Source of the DNA: JABMRW01 sp964396965
GTDB taxonomy: Bacteria > Chloroflexota > Dehalococcoidia > Dehalococcoidales > BS750m-G39
NCBI GenBank assembly: GCA_964396965.1
Contig: CAYNGD010000006.1
Location: 1 to 64,000 of the forward strand
DNA: 64,000 nucleotides
Direction: 5' to 3'
Shown here: in pieces, positions 34,604 to 43,460 of the stretch
How positions within the stretch are numbered: the stretch's first letter is position 1
How the letters are laid out: each line of letters begins with the position of its first letter
Made by a program: the position numbers and the translations under genes
Notes under the pieces: generated by a model
What the model was told of the DNA's origin: nothing
Databases searched by the model: none
The model's input: the letters and a program-made list of their open reading frames with translations, nothing else

Positions 34604-35893
34604 ATGGCCAGGACCGAGCTGGACAAATACCAGCAGATAAAGAGGTTTGAGGACGACCTGGGCCAGTGCATGAAGTGCGGCTTCTGCACCTTCTGGTGCC
34701 CGGTCTACCGGGAGGAGCGGGTAGAACCTTCGGTGGCACGGGGCAAGGACATGATGATAAGAGGGCTGCTGGCCGGTGAGCTGGATTATACTAAGGAGTA
34801 TGCCGACCGCCTGAACCAGTGCACCCTCTGCATGGCCTGCACCGCCAACTGTCCGGCCAAGGCCAACATTCCCAACGTCATCGTCGCCGCCAGGGCGGAC
34901 ACGACCAAAGCTCGTGGCTTGAAGTTTCCCTATAATATCGTCTACCGCTGGCTGCTGCCCCGCCGGACGCTTTTCGGTGGCGTGGTCCGCTTCGCCTCCT
35001 GGCTCCAGGGTATCTTTATGCCCAGGACCGAGGGCACCATCCGGCATCTATCCCTGTTCCTCTCGGCGCTAGGCCGGGGCCGGAACATACCCCAGATTGC
35101 CCCCCACTTCCTGAGGCAAACGGTGCCGGTGGTGAATAAGCCGCCGGAAGGCGTTAAGACGGTGATGACGGTGGGCTATTTCACCGGCTGTATGACCGAC
35201 TTCGTTCTGCCTGAGCTGGGAAGGCATATTATCGACTTCCTGACCCGGAACGGGGTCGAGGTCATCGTGCCCCGCGAGCAGGGCTGCTGCGGATCGCCGG
35301 TTTTCCTGGGGGCGGGTGACTTCGACACCGGCCGGAAGATGGCCGATAGCAACGTTAAGGCCTTTGAGGAGGTGGACTACGTGGTCACCGACTGTGCCAC
35401 CTGTGTCTCGACGCTTAAGGACTACCCCAAATTTCTGGCCGATAGCCCGGAGCGGGAGGAGGCCTACAAGAAGTTCGCTGGCAAAATACTGGATATCTCC
35501 CAGTTCCTGGTTGACGTGCTGAAATTACCGGCGTCGGCCTATCAACCCTCGGCGGAAGCCAAAGGCAAGAAGGTCACCTGGCACGACCCCTGCCACCTCA
35601 GCCGTTATCTGGGGGTAACCAGCCAGCCCCGGCAGATTATAAGGTCGATACCCGGTGTGGAGTACATCGAGATGCCTAACGCTGACCGGTGCTGCGGCAT
35701 GGCCGGGACCTTCAGCTTTTACTACTACGACCTGTCCAAGCAGATTGCCGATAAGAAGGTGGCGGCAATCAAGTCCACCGGGGCCGATATCGTCGTCACC
35801 GGCTGCCCCGGCTGTGAGATTCAGCTTATTGACAGCCTGCTGCGGAACAAGGTCCCGGTAGAGGTGATGCACATTATGGAGCTGCTGGCCTGA
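34604..35893 (+). CDS. FeS oxidoreductase with two CCG domains (GlcF/HdrD-like)
   Basis: The 429-aa protein has two classical 4Fe-4S motifs near the N terminus (CMKCGFCTFWCPVY and CTLCMACTANCPAK) and then two cysteine-rich CCG domains (QGCCGSP...DCATC and DPCH...DRCCGMAG...GCPGCE). This arrangement occurs in GlcF, LldE-type and HdrD proteins that accept electrons from a GlcD-like flavoprotein. A membrane anchor is not evident. It is the last gene before a strong terminator, closing the cluster that starts at leader A/B. Acceptor and direction of electron flow are unknown. Confidence 0.9.
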   Translation: MARTELDKYQQIKRFEDDLGQCMKCGFCTFWCPVYREERVEPSVARGKDMMIRGLLAGELDYTKEYADRLNQCTLCMACTANCPAKANIPNVIVAARADTTKARGLKFPYNIVYRWLLPRRTLFGGVVRFASWLQGIFMPRTEGTIRHLSLFLSALGRGRNIPQIAPHFLRQTVPVVNKPPEGVKTVMTVGYFTGCMTDFVLPELGRHIIDFLTRNGVEVIVPREQGCCGSPVFLGAGDFDTGRKMADSNVKAFEEVDYVVTDCATCVSTLKDYPKFLADSPEREEAYKKFAGKILDISQFLVDVLKLPASAYQPSAEAKGKKVTWHDPCHLSRYLGVTSQPRQIIRSIPGVEYIEMPNADRCCGMAGTFSFYYYDLSKQIADKKVAAIKSTGADIVVTGCPGCEIQLIDSLLRNKVPVEVMHIMELLA

Positions 35894-35915
35894 CGGGCTA
35901 TCGCAGGCTCTGACA

Positions 35916-35944
35916 GAGGCTGGTTTTTAAAGCCAGCCTCTTTT
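35916..35944 (+). terminator. Rho-independent terminator after the acyl-CoA cluster
   Basis: GAGGCTGG (35916-35923) / CCAGCCTC (35933-35940), then TTTTG. It separates the FeS oxidoreductase gene from uvrA. Confidence 0.88.
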
Positions 35945-35963
35945 GTTTAAGTATTCTCTAAAC

Positions 35964-35992
35964 TTGTTGCGTCTGGGGGCAAATGGTAAAAT
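35964..35992 (+). promoter_or_regulatory. Promoter of uvrA
   Basis: TTGTTG (35964-35969), 17-bp spacer, TAAAAT (35987-35992). It covers the upstream in-frame ATG at 35983, which argues that translation starts at the later ATG (36013). The mRNA leader would be about 13 nt. Confidence 0.65.
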
Positions 35993-36012
35993 TTAAGAGG
36001 GAAGAGAGAAGA

Positions 36013-38889
36013 ATGCCGTTAGACAGCATCGTCGTTAAAGGGGCGAGGGAACACAACCTCAAGAACGTAGACGTGGTGATACCCCGCGACAAGCTGGTGG
36101 TCATCACCGGCGTCTCCGGCTCGGGGAAGAGCTCGCTGGCCTTCGATACTATCTATGCCGAGGGGCAGCGCCGCTACGTTGAATCTCTATCGGCCTATGC
36201 CCGCCAGTTTCTGGGCCGGATGGAGAAGCCCGAGGTTGACTATATCGAGGGCCTGAGCCCGGCCATATCTATAGACCAGAAGGGCCCCAGCAAAAACCCT
36301 CGCTCCACGGTGGGCACCGTCACCGAGACCTATGACTACCTGAGGCTGCTTTTCGCCCGCGTCGGCCACCCCCACTGCCCCCGGTGTGGCCGGGAGATAA
36401 CCGCCCAGACGGTGCAGCAGATTGTTGACGCCATCCAGAATATAGCCGCGGGCAGCCGCATCATGATTCTGGCGCCGCTGGTCAGGGACCGCAAGGGCGA
36501 GTACCAGACCGTCTTTGACGACCTGCGCAAGGCGGGCTACGTAAGGGTGCGGGTTGACGGCGAGCTCCACGACCTCTCCGAGGAGTTCCAGCTGGACAAG
36601 TACAAGAAGCACTCCATCGAGGCGGTGGTGGATAGGTTGATAACAGGGCAGCCGGAGGACAAGAGCCGCATCGCCGACTCGGTAGAGACCGCCCTCAAGC
36701 TGGGGGCGGGGGTGGTGCTGGTGGCCGTCGAGGGCGGCGAGGAGCTGCTTTTCTCGGAGCACTTCGCCTGCGTCCACTGTGGCATCAGCCTGGGGGAGAT
36801 CGCCCCCCGGACTTTCAGCTTTAACAGCCCTCACGGCGCCTGCCGGGAGTGCACCGGGCTGGGGGTCAAGCTGGAGATAGACCCCGAGCTGGTGCTGAAC
36901 AAGGAACTTTCTATTATGGAGGGGGCCATCCGCCCCTGGCAGTTCCATAGCTGGTACTTCTACCGGCTGGAGCCGATGGCCCGGGCCCACGGCATCTCGC
37001 TGAACAAGCCTGTCAAGGACTTGACCCTGGAGCAGCTCAAGCTGCTGCTGTACGGGGAGGGGGGTGAGGCGAAGTACTACCGCAACCGCTTTGGTCGGCT
37101 CCGGCGCTACGATGACAGCTTCGAGGGCATCATCCCGACCATGCAGCGGCACTACCGGGAGACGGAGTCGGAGAACTCCAGGGCTAACATCGAGCGCTAC
37201 ATGGTGGCCCGGCCCTGCCCCGCCTGCGGCGGCAAGCGCCTCAAGCCGGAGTCTTTGGCGGTGACCATCGGCACCAAGAATATTGTTGAGGTCAGCGCCA
37301 TGTCGGTCAGCCAGGCGATGGAGTGGGTGACCGCTATCAGCGGCGATGGTAAAAGGGCAATGCTCAACAAGCGGGAGAGGCTCATCGCCCACCAGATTAT
37401 CAAGGAGATTCAGTCCCGCCTGGGATTTTTGAGGGATGTCGGCCTGGACTACCTCACCCTCGACCGCGCCTCGGCGACGCTGGCCGGCGGCGAGGCCCAG
37501 CGCATCCGGCTAGCCACCCAGATTGGCAGCGGGCTGATGGGGGTGCTCTATATCTGCGACGAGCCGACCATCGGACTTCACCCCGCCGACGACTTCCGCC
37601 TGATTGAGACACTGAAACGCCTGAGAGACCTAGGCAACACCATACTGGTGGTGGAGCACGACGAGGCGATGATGCGGGCGGCCGACCACATCATCGATAT
37701 GGGGCCGGGGGCGGGGGAGCACGGCGGCTGGATTGTGGCCACCGGCACCATAGAAGATATCATGGCCTGCCCCGATTCCAAGACCGGGCAGTACCTGAGC
37801 GGTACCAAGAAGATACCCCTCCCCTCCCGGCGACGCCCCGGTAACGGCGAGGAGCTGGTCATCAAAGGGGCCAGGGAGAACAACCTTAAAAATATCGATG
37901 TCCATATCCCCCTGGGCAAATTTGTCGGTGTCACCGGCGTTTCCGGCTCGGGCAAGAGCACACTGATTGACGATATTTTACATAAAAGGCTGGCCCAGCT
38001 CTTCTACCGTTCGCGGGAGCGGGCGGGCGACTGTGATGCTATCACCGGCACCGAGCACATTGACAAGGTGGTCAACATCGACCAGTCCCCCATCGGGCGC
38101 ACTCCCCGCAGCAATCCGGCCACCTATACCGGCACCTTCACCCCCATCCGCGAACTCTTCGCCACCGTCCCCGAGGCCAGGATGAGGGGCTATAAGCCGG
38201 GGCGGTTCTCCTTTAACGTCAAGGGCGGGCGCTGCGAGGCCTGCCGCGGGGAGGGATTCATACAGATTGAGATGCAGTTCCTGCCCGACGTCACCGTCCC
38301 CTGCGAGGTCTGCCAGGGGAAGCGCTATAACCGCGAGGCGCTGGAAATCAGGTTTAAGGGCAAGAACATCGCCGAGGTGCTGGACATGACCGTGGAGCAG
38401 GCGCTGGCCTTCTTCGACCACTTCCCCAGGGTCAAGAACAAGCTGGAGACGCTGAGGGATGTGGGGCTGGGCTATATCCGCCTCGGCCAGCCGGCGCCGA
38501 CCCTCTCCGGCGGCGAGGCGCAGCGGGTGAAGCTGGCCACCGAGCTATCCAAGCGCTCCACGGGCCGGACGCTCTATATCCTCGACGAGCCGACCACCGG
38601 CCTCGCCTTCGATGACGTGGCCGCCCTGCTGCGGGTGCTGCAGCGCCTGGTTGACGCTGGTAACACGGTGGTGGTCATCGAGCACCACCTGGACGTCATC
38701 AAGAACGCCGACCATATCATTGACCTGGGGCCGGGGGCGGGCGACCGGGGGGGCTATATCGTCGCCACCGGAACGCCTGAGGAGATTGCCAGGGTTAAGT
38801 CTTCGGCCACCGGCCAGTATTTAGGCCGGGTGCTGCCTAAGGATGTGGAGTATGCTTTGACCGGCAAACCCCCGGCAGCGATAGATTAG
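36013..38889 (+). CDS. uvrA: Excinuclease ABC subunit A
   Basis: Damage-recognition ATPase of nucleotide excision repair. It has two ABC modules: Walker A GVSGSGKSSLAFD near residue 33 and GVSGSGKSTLIDD in the second half, with signature blocks SGGEAQR and DEPTIGLH / DEPTTGL. Zinc motifs CPRC, CVHC, CREC and CPAC are present, and the UvrB-interaction region lies between. From 36013 the protein is 958 aa, close to the usual 940. The frame opens ten codons earlier (35983), but that ATG is inside the promoter. The 3' end overlaps the convergent sbcC by four bases. Confidence 0.95.
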   Translation: MPLDSIVVKGAREHNLKNVDVVIPRDKLVVITGVSGSGKSSLAFDTIYAEGQRRYVESLSAYARQFLGRMEKPEVDYIEGLSPAISIDQKGPSKNPRSTVGTVTETYDYLRLLFARVGHPHCPRCGREITAQTVQQIVDAIQNIAAGSRIMILAPLVRDRKGEYQTVFDDLRKAGYVRVRVDGELHDLSEEFQLDKYKKHSIEAVVDRLITGQPEDKSRIADSVETALKLGAGVVLVAVEGGEELLFSEHFACVHCGISLGEIAPRTFSFNSPHGACRECTGLGVKLEIDPELVLNKELSIMEGAIRPWQFHSWYFYRLEPMARAHGISLNKPVKDLTLEQLKLLLYGEGGEAKYYRNRFGRLRRYDDSFEGIIPTMQRHYRETESENSRANIERYMVARPCPACGGKRLKPESLAVTIGTKNIVEVSAMSVSQAMEWVTAISGDGKRAMLNKRERLIAHQIIKEIQSRLGFLRDVGLDYLTLDRASATLAGGEAQRIRLATQIGSGLMGVLYICDEPTIGLHPADDFRLIETLKRLRDLGNTILVVEHDEAMMRAADHIIDMGPGAGEHGGWIVATGTIEDIMACPDSKTGQYLSGTKKIPLPSRRRPGNGEELVIKGARENNLKNIDVHIPLGKFVGVTGVSGSGKSTLIDDILHKRLAQLFYRSRERAGDCDAITGTEHIDKVVNIDQSPIGRTPRSNPATYTGTFTPIRELFATVPEARMRGYKPGRFSFNVKGGRCEACRGEGFIQIEMQFLPDVTVPCEVCQGKRYNREALEIRFKGKNIAEVLDMTVEQALAFFDHFPRVKNKLETLRDVGLGYIRLGQPAPTLSGGEAQRVKLATELSKRSTGRTLYILDEPTTGLAFDDVAALLRVLQRLVDAGNTVVVIEHHLDVIKNADHIIDLGPGAGDRGGYIVATGTPEEIARVKSSATGQYLGRVLPKDVEYALTGKPPAAID

Positions 38890-41456
38890 TTCACCTCAAT
38901 CGTTGAGCCTTCGGCGGTCTTGATAATATCAATCCGTGTCGGGAAGGAGTCCCTCATCTCCTCCATGTGGGTGATGACCAGTATCTTCTCGAAGTCGTCC
39001 TGAATCGAGTTTATCGCCTCTTTGACCTTTTCGATGCCGGCTACGTCCTGGGTGCCGAAGCCTTCATCTATAATCAGGGTGGGGAGGGGTGCCCCCGCCC
39101 TCCGGGCTAAAAGCTTGGAGAGGGCGATGCGGACGGCAAAGTTAATGCGGAAGGCCTCGCCGCCGCTGAACATCTCGTAGTTTCTTGTTCCCAGCTCATC
39201 GGCGATTTTTATATCCAGCGTCTCCTGAACTTCTCCCTTCTTGGTCTCCCGCTGGGTCTCAATCTTGACGTGCATCCGGTTATCGGTCATCTTGCCCAGC
39301 AGGCGGTTGGCTTCGTTCTCAATCTCGGGCAGCGCCATCTCGATGAGCAGCGCCTGTATCCCCTTCTTGCCGAAGGCCTGGGCCAGCTCCCGGTAGATTT
39401 TTTCCTCTTTGGCTGCCTGAGCTATCAGCCTGACCGTCTCCTTCTGCCTGGCCTCAAGCTCGGCGCAGCGATCCAACCTGGCCCTGGCCTGCCAAGCCAG
39501 CTCCTGGGCCTGCTTCTGCTGGTTGTCCAGCGCTTGGTGTTCGGCCTCCGCCCGGGCTAATTCATCGGCCAGTTGAGGGAGGGCTTCCAGTTCTTGGTTT
39601 AGTTCTAGACTTTTCTGCTGGTCAGTCTCGAGCCTCTGCTTTAGCTCACGGCTGGCCTCCTCGGCCTTCTGGGCCGCATCCTTCTCCTGGCTTAAGAGCC
39701 TATCGGCCTCTTCCAGCTCCCGCTTGGGGCTTTCGTACTGCTCCAGCTCGCCGAGGCGCTGGCGCACCCGCTCGTGTTGCCCTGAATCGTAATCAAGCTT
39801 GGCTGTCTCTTCTTCGACTCTGGCTAACGCCTCCTGCTCACCGGCGGCGAAGTCCTTATTGGCCAGGCGCTGTTCAATCTCATTGAGGCTCTCTCTGGCC
39901 TGGGCTAGCTGGCTTTCTACCGCCTGGGCCTGGCTGATGCCCTGCTTTAATAGGCTTATCTGGCCCTGCAATGAGGCCCTTTCCTGGTTCAGCCTGTCTT
40001 CCAGGGGGGCTATCTCGCCCTCCAGCGCCTCAAGCTCTGTCCTCTTACCGGCCAGTTCACTCTGGCCTTCCTCCAGGGATTTGGCTTTAGCCTTTTTGTC
40101 AGCGGTGTATTGGGTTTTAATTCGCTCCAGGCCTGCGCTGGTCAGCTCGGTCTTGCACAGGGGACAGCTGGCCCCCTCCTGGTGGGCCAGCATTTCGAGC
40201 TTTTCCTCTGTCTCATTTATCTCTTTCTCCAGGCGGTCCTGGCCGGACTCCAGGTAGTTCAGCTGCTTCCTTAGCTCCTGGGCCGCCTGCCTCTTCCGGC
40301 CTATCTCCGCTTCCTGTCCGGCCAGCCTGTCCAGCCTGGCTTCCGCCTGCTGTAAATTGGCCTTGAGCTGGGGCAGCCTGGCCGCCTCAGCCTCCAGCTG
40401 GCCGATTTGGCTCTGGGCCAGCTTGTGCTCGGTGATTAGTTCCGCCTGCGCCCGCTCGATGGCCATCTCCAGCTGGGCCTTGTGTTTATCCAGGACGACC
40501 GATTGCCTGAACTTTTGCTCGAATTCGCCATAGAGTGCCCGGGCTTCGGCCAGTTGAGCGTAGCCCTCTTCTATAGATTGGCGCCGGGCGATAAGCTCCT
40601 CGTATCCTTCAATGCGCGCCCGGTGCTCTTTAAGCTCCTGGTCGCGGCGCTCATGTTCCCTTTTAGTGGTATTTATGTGCTCCTCAAGCTGGGCCAGCTG
40701 TGATTTTTTGTTCTCCAGCGTTTCTTTTTGCTGCCTTAGCCTGTCGAGCCTGGTCTGGTGTTCTTTGAGCGCCGCTGCGGCCTCGGCCAGCCCCTTCTCC
40801 GCCTCGGCCACCTCGGCCTCATAGACGGGCTTTTTGGCCAGCTCACTGGTAATCTCCTCGATAGAGCGGTCAAGCCGCTCCTTTTCCATCTCATGCTGTC
40901 TGGCGCGTTCTTTAGCTGCCTCCTCGAGCCGGTCATAGACGGCCAGCCCCAGGATATTGCCCAGCACCTCCTTGCGCTTGTTGGGGGGCTGGTTGGTGAA
41001 CTCGTCGGCGTGGCCCTGCCTGAGGAAGGCGCTGTTGATGAAGGTGGTGTAGTCCATGTGCAGGGTATCGATAATCCTCTGCTGGGTCTGGGTTACGCTG
41101 TCGGCGCTGATTGACCTAAAGCCACCGTCGGCGGCTATCTGGAACTCCAGCAGGGTCTTTCCCGAAGCCGCCCGCCTTCTGGGCTTGGAGTGCTTGCGGA
41201 TGATGCGGTAGGCCTGCCCGCCCACGGCGAAGTCGAATTCGACCTCCGTCTCGCTCTGTCCCTGGTGGATGAGGTCGTCGTCGCTCTTGGCCCTGGTCTT
41301 GCCCCAGAGCGCCCAGGTCATGGCGTCAATCAGGGCCGACTTGCCGTTGCCATTATCGCCGGCGATGCAGGCGGTGTGGATGCCGTTGAAATAGAGGGGG
41401 GGCACCCTGTCCCGGTAGGGCATGAAGTTGCGCACCGACAGCCTGATGGGAATCAT
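38886..41456 (-). CDS. sbcC: SbcC/Rad50-type SMC-like ATPase
   Basis: The 856-aa protein has an N-terminal half-ATPase with Walker A GDNGNGKSALID. Two long Glu/Gln/Ala-rich coiled-coil arms follow, joined by a zinc hook CPLC near residue 430. The C-terminal half has signature SGGEAFRINFAV and Walker B LIIDEGFGTQD. It works with the SbcD/Mre11 nuclease on DNA ends and hairpins. No sbcD is adjacent: the neighbours are uvrA (convergent, 4-bp overlap) and an APC permease. The partner may lie elsewhere in the genome. A GTP-binding-type N-terminal motif is otherwise complete. Confidence 0.92.
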   Translation of the reverse strand: MIPIRLSVRNFMPYRDRVPPLYFNGIHTACIAGDNGNGKSALIDAMTWALWGKTRAKSDDDLIHQGQSETEVEFDFAVGGQAYRIIRKHSKPRRRAASGKTLLEFQIAADGGFRSISADSVTQTQQRIIDTLHMDYTTFINSAFLRQGHADEFTNQPPNKRKEVLGNILGLAVYDRLEEAAKERARQHEMEKERLDRSIEEITSELAKKPVYEAEVAEAEKGLAEAAAALKEHQTRLDRLRQQKETLENKKSQLAQLEEHINTTKREHERRDQELKEHRARIEGYEELIARRQSIEEGYAQLAEARALYGEFEQKFRQSVVLDKHKAQLEMAIERAQAELITEHKLAQSQIGQLEAEAARLPQLKANLQQAEARLDRLAGQEAEIGRKRQAAQELRKQLNYLESGQDRLEKEINETEEKLEMLAHQEGASCPLCKTELTSAGLERIKTQYTADKKAKAKSLEEGQSELAGKRTELEALEGEIAPLEDRLNQERASLQGQISLLKQGISQAQAVESQLAQARESLNEIEQRLANKDFAAGEQEALARVEEETAKLDYDSGQHERVRQRLGELEQYESPKRELEEADRLLSQEKDAAQKAEEASRELKQRLETDQQKSLELNQELEALPQLADELARAEAEHQALDNQQKQAQELAWQARARLDRCAELEARQKETVRLIAQAAKEEKIYRELAQAFGKKGIQALLIEMALPEIENEANRLLGKMTDNRMHVKIETQRETKKGEVQETLDIKIADELGTRNYEMFSGGEAFRINFAVRIALSKLLARRAGAPLPTLIIDEGFGTQDVAGIEKVKEAINSIQDDFEKILVITHMEEMRDSFPTRIDIIKTAEGSTIEVN

Positions 41457-41477
41457 TTGTGGTTATTTTAGCACAAA

Positions 41478-42800
41478 TTAAGGGTGACGGGGCTTATGGC
41501 GCCGCAGCGATTTGATTGACCTTCCCGTGATGCGGCGGTAGATAACCTCAATAAGAAAGGCCGAACCGACCATTACCACCAGTACCAGCAGTTCCCTGGG
41601 GGCGGTGGTGGCCCTCTGGGCAATCAGTATCGCCAGGGCGCTGAGGCAGACAATAGCGCCGATAACCGATAGCCACCTCCGGGAACCGGTGGTGGCCGCC
41701 AGGCGGGCATTGGCGATGTTGACCGCAGCAAAGATGAGCAGAAAACCGGAGCTGCCCATGGTGGAGATGCGGGACAGGTCAAAGAGGTTGGCCACCGTCA
41801 GTGTCAGGGCTGAGGTTATCAGCAGTCCCTCGATGGGGCGCCTCCAGACCTCCCTGTCCAGGCCCTCGGGCAGCTCTCCCTCTTTGGCGATGACGTAGCT
41901 GACGCGGGCCGTCCCGTAGAGGGTGGCGTTGATGGCGGAGCCGGTTGATAGCAGGGCGGCGGCGGCAATCATGGTGAAGCCAATAGCCCCCAGGAAGGGC
42001 CTGGCGGCTTCGGCCAGGGCGTAGTCTTCCGCTGATACTATGCTGGCTACGCTTAAGTTCCCGATGGTTACCAGGGAGATAAGAACGTAAAGGGCAATAA
42101 CGAAGCCAACCGCGGAGAAGTAGGCAAGGGGTAGCGTCCGGCGCGGGTTCCTCACGTTTTCGGCGGTGTTGGCGATAAGCTCAAATCCCTCGTAGGCCAG
42201 GAAAATAATCATCCCTCCCGCCACCAGCTGTACCGGAGCGCTCCAGGCCGCCGGCGCCAGCTGGGACACCTTAACGCTCCCCAGCCCCACCCCCAGAAAG
42301 ACACAGAGTATGGCAATCTTTACCGCCACGATGTAGTTCTCCGATTTGCCGACCGTTTTAGCCCCCAGGATATTCAGGCAGGTGAAAAGGATAACGGCGG
42401 CACTGGCGAGGATATGCTTCCAGATTAGCTGGACGCTTTCCGGGAAAAAGGTAGCCCCGTAGCTGCCAAAGGCATAGGCGTATAAGGAAAGCATAACGAT
42501 GTAGCTCAGCCAGAGGAGAACGTTGAGGCCGCCGGTGAGCACTCCGGGGCCGAAGGCCTGGTTGAGGAATTCAACGGTGCCTCCCTGGCTAGGGTAGGCG
42601 ATAGATAGTTTGGCGTAGGAGTAGGCTGTTAGCAGGGCTACTATGCCGGCCAGGGCAAAGGCTATCGGCGTTCCGCCGTGGGCCAGCTGGACGGCCAGAC
42701 CGAGGACGGCGAAGATGCCTCCTCCAACCATGCCGCCGATGCCGATGGCAACCGCCGACCAGTAGCCGATTGCCCCTCTTCCGATAGGAGATACGCTCAC
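41478..42800 (-). CDS. APC-superfamily amino acid permease
   Basis: A 440-aa integral membrane protein with about 12 hydrophobic spans. The first span carries the APC substrate motif GIGGMVGGGIFAVLG, and a conserved glutamate lies in FLAYEGFELIANTAENVRNPRRTLP. The C terminus is basic (Arg/Lys-rich) and cytoplasmic. Substrate cannot be told from sequence. It ends 21 bp before sbcC in the same direction, with no obvious terminator between, so the two may share a transcript. Confidence 0.87.
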   Translation of the reverse strand: MSVSPIGRGAIGYWSAVAIGIGGMVGGGIFAVLGLAVQLAHGGTPIAFALAGIVALLTAYSYAKLSIAYPSQGGTVEFLNQAFGPGVLTGGLNVLLWLSYIVMLSLYAYAFGSYGATFFPESVQLIWKHILASAAVILFTCLNILGAKTVGKSENYIVAVKIAILCVFLGVGLGSVKVSQLAPAAWSAPVQLVAGGMIIFLAYEGFELIANTAENVRNPRRTLPLAYFSAVGFVIALYVLISLVTIGNLSVASIVSAEDYALAEAARPFLGAIGFTMIAAAALLSTGSAINATLYGTARVSYVIAKEGELPEGLDREVWRRPIEGLLITSALTLTVANLFDLSRISTMGSSGFLLIFAAVNIANARLAATTGSRRWLSVIGAIVCLSALAILIAQRATTAPRELLVLVVMVGSAFLIEVIYRRITGRSIKSLRRHKPRHP

Positions 42801-42901
42801 AGGCAGTGGTTCCCTTCAACTAACGTCGCTGGTAACTAACAGGAATAATAGCACACTGCCAGTTGTCTTTGACAGGGGGTTGGGCCCAGCCCGGCTTTAG
42901 A

Positions 42902-43342
42902 CTATTTTTTGGGTTTATCCTTTCTGATATACTGGCCGCCGGTGACCACGGTAAAGTGAAAGATGGGACGGTCAACACGCCTCAGTATCAGGGGGCAGTG
43001 TTTCATCCCGGCGGGGATAAAAATAAGGCAGCTCCTGGTGATGATATGTTTTTCGTCCTCCAGCCATATCTCTACCTCTCCGCCCAGGTCATAGGGGTCG
43101 TCGGCGTTATTGCCGTAAAAGCCGATAATCTCGTCGGAGTTATGCACATGGGGCTCGTTTTCAGTGGTGGTCGAGGCTTTCACAAACCAGGCGGTGTTCA
43201 TGTGAAAGGCCCCCTCGACCACGTTTTCGTCCATCCACAGGATTCGTTTGGCATAGGTGGCGTAGAACTCGGCGATTTTCTTCTTGCCTTCGGGGATTTT
43301 AAGCTCGGTCACGATATATTTGCCGTACTTTGATTCTGCCAT
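42902..43342 (-). CDS. Cupin-like metal-binding protein
   Basis: The 146-aa protein contains HVHNSDEIIGFYG (His65, His67, Glu71) and a later IPAGMKHCPLIL (His115). These match the two cupin metal motifs HxHxxxE and H, although the middle strand has an unusual NNADDPYDLGGEVE insert. It lacks a signal peptide. Function is unknown; related small cupins occur next to aromatic or xenobiotic genes in anaerobes, but I cannot link it to a pathway here. The AAGGAGGT site is strong. It is divergent from ffh. Confidence 0.72.
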   Translation of the reverse strand: MAESKYGKYIVTELKIPEGKKKIAEFYATYAKRILWMDENVVEGAFHMNTAWFVKASTTTENEPHVHNSDEIIGFYGNNADDPYDLGGEVEIWLEDEKHIITRSCLIFIPAGMKHCPLILRRVDRPIFHFTVVTGGQYIRKDKPKK

Positions 43343-43386
43343 CAGGTGTGACCTCCTTCAAGGCTTTTTTACTCTTGATGTCCGAC

Positions 43387-43392
43387 ATTATA
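43387..43392 (-). promoter_or_regulatory. Extended -10 promoter of the cupin gene
   Basis: On the minus strand TG-T-TATAAT (-10 at 43392-43387) is an extended -10 element; the -35 region is poor. The leader to the ATG at 43342 is about 37 nt and contains AAGGAGGT. The ffh promoter lies 31 bp away on the other strand. Confidence 0.6.
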
Positions 43393-43422
43393 ACACCTTT
43401 TCGGGCTGAAGCTTAAATCGGC

Positions 43423-43451
43423 TTGACCTTGAGACTCCACCCCCTTAGAAT
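43423..43451 (+). promoter_or_regulatory. Promoter of ffh, directly abutting the start codon
   Basis: TTGACC (43423-43428), 17-bp spacer, TAGAAT (43446-43451). The ATG at 43461 is only 10 bp beyond the -10, so the transcript should have at most a few 5' bases. Confidence 0.75.
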
Positions 43452-43460
43452 GAGGTTATC

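Noticed and set aside
33619..34689. 356-codon antisense frame over the glcD-like gene
   Set aside because: Shadow of a complete, motif-rich flavoprotein gene.
36187..37392. 401-codon antisense frame over uvrA
   Set aside because: Lies fully inside the conserved UvrA sequence; His/Leu/Gly/Pro-rich shadow composition.
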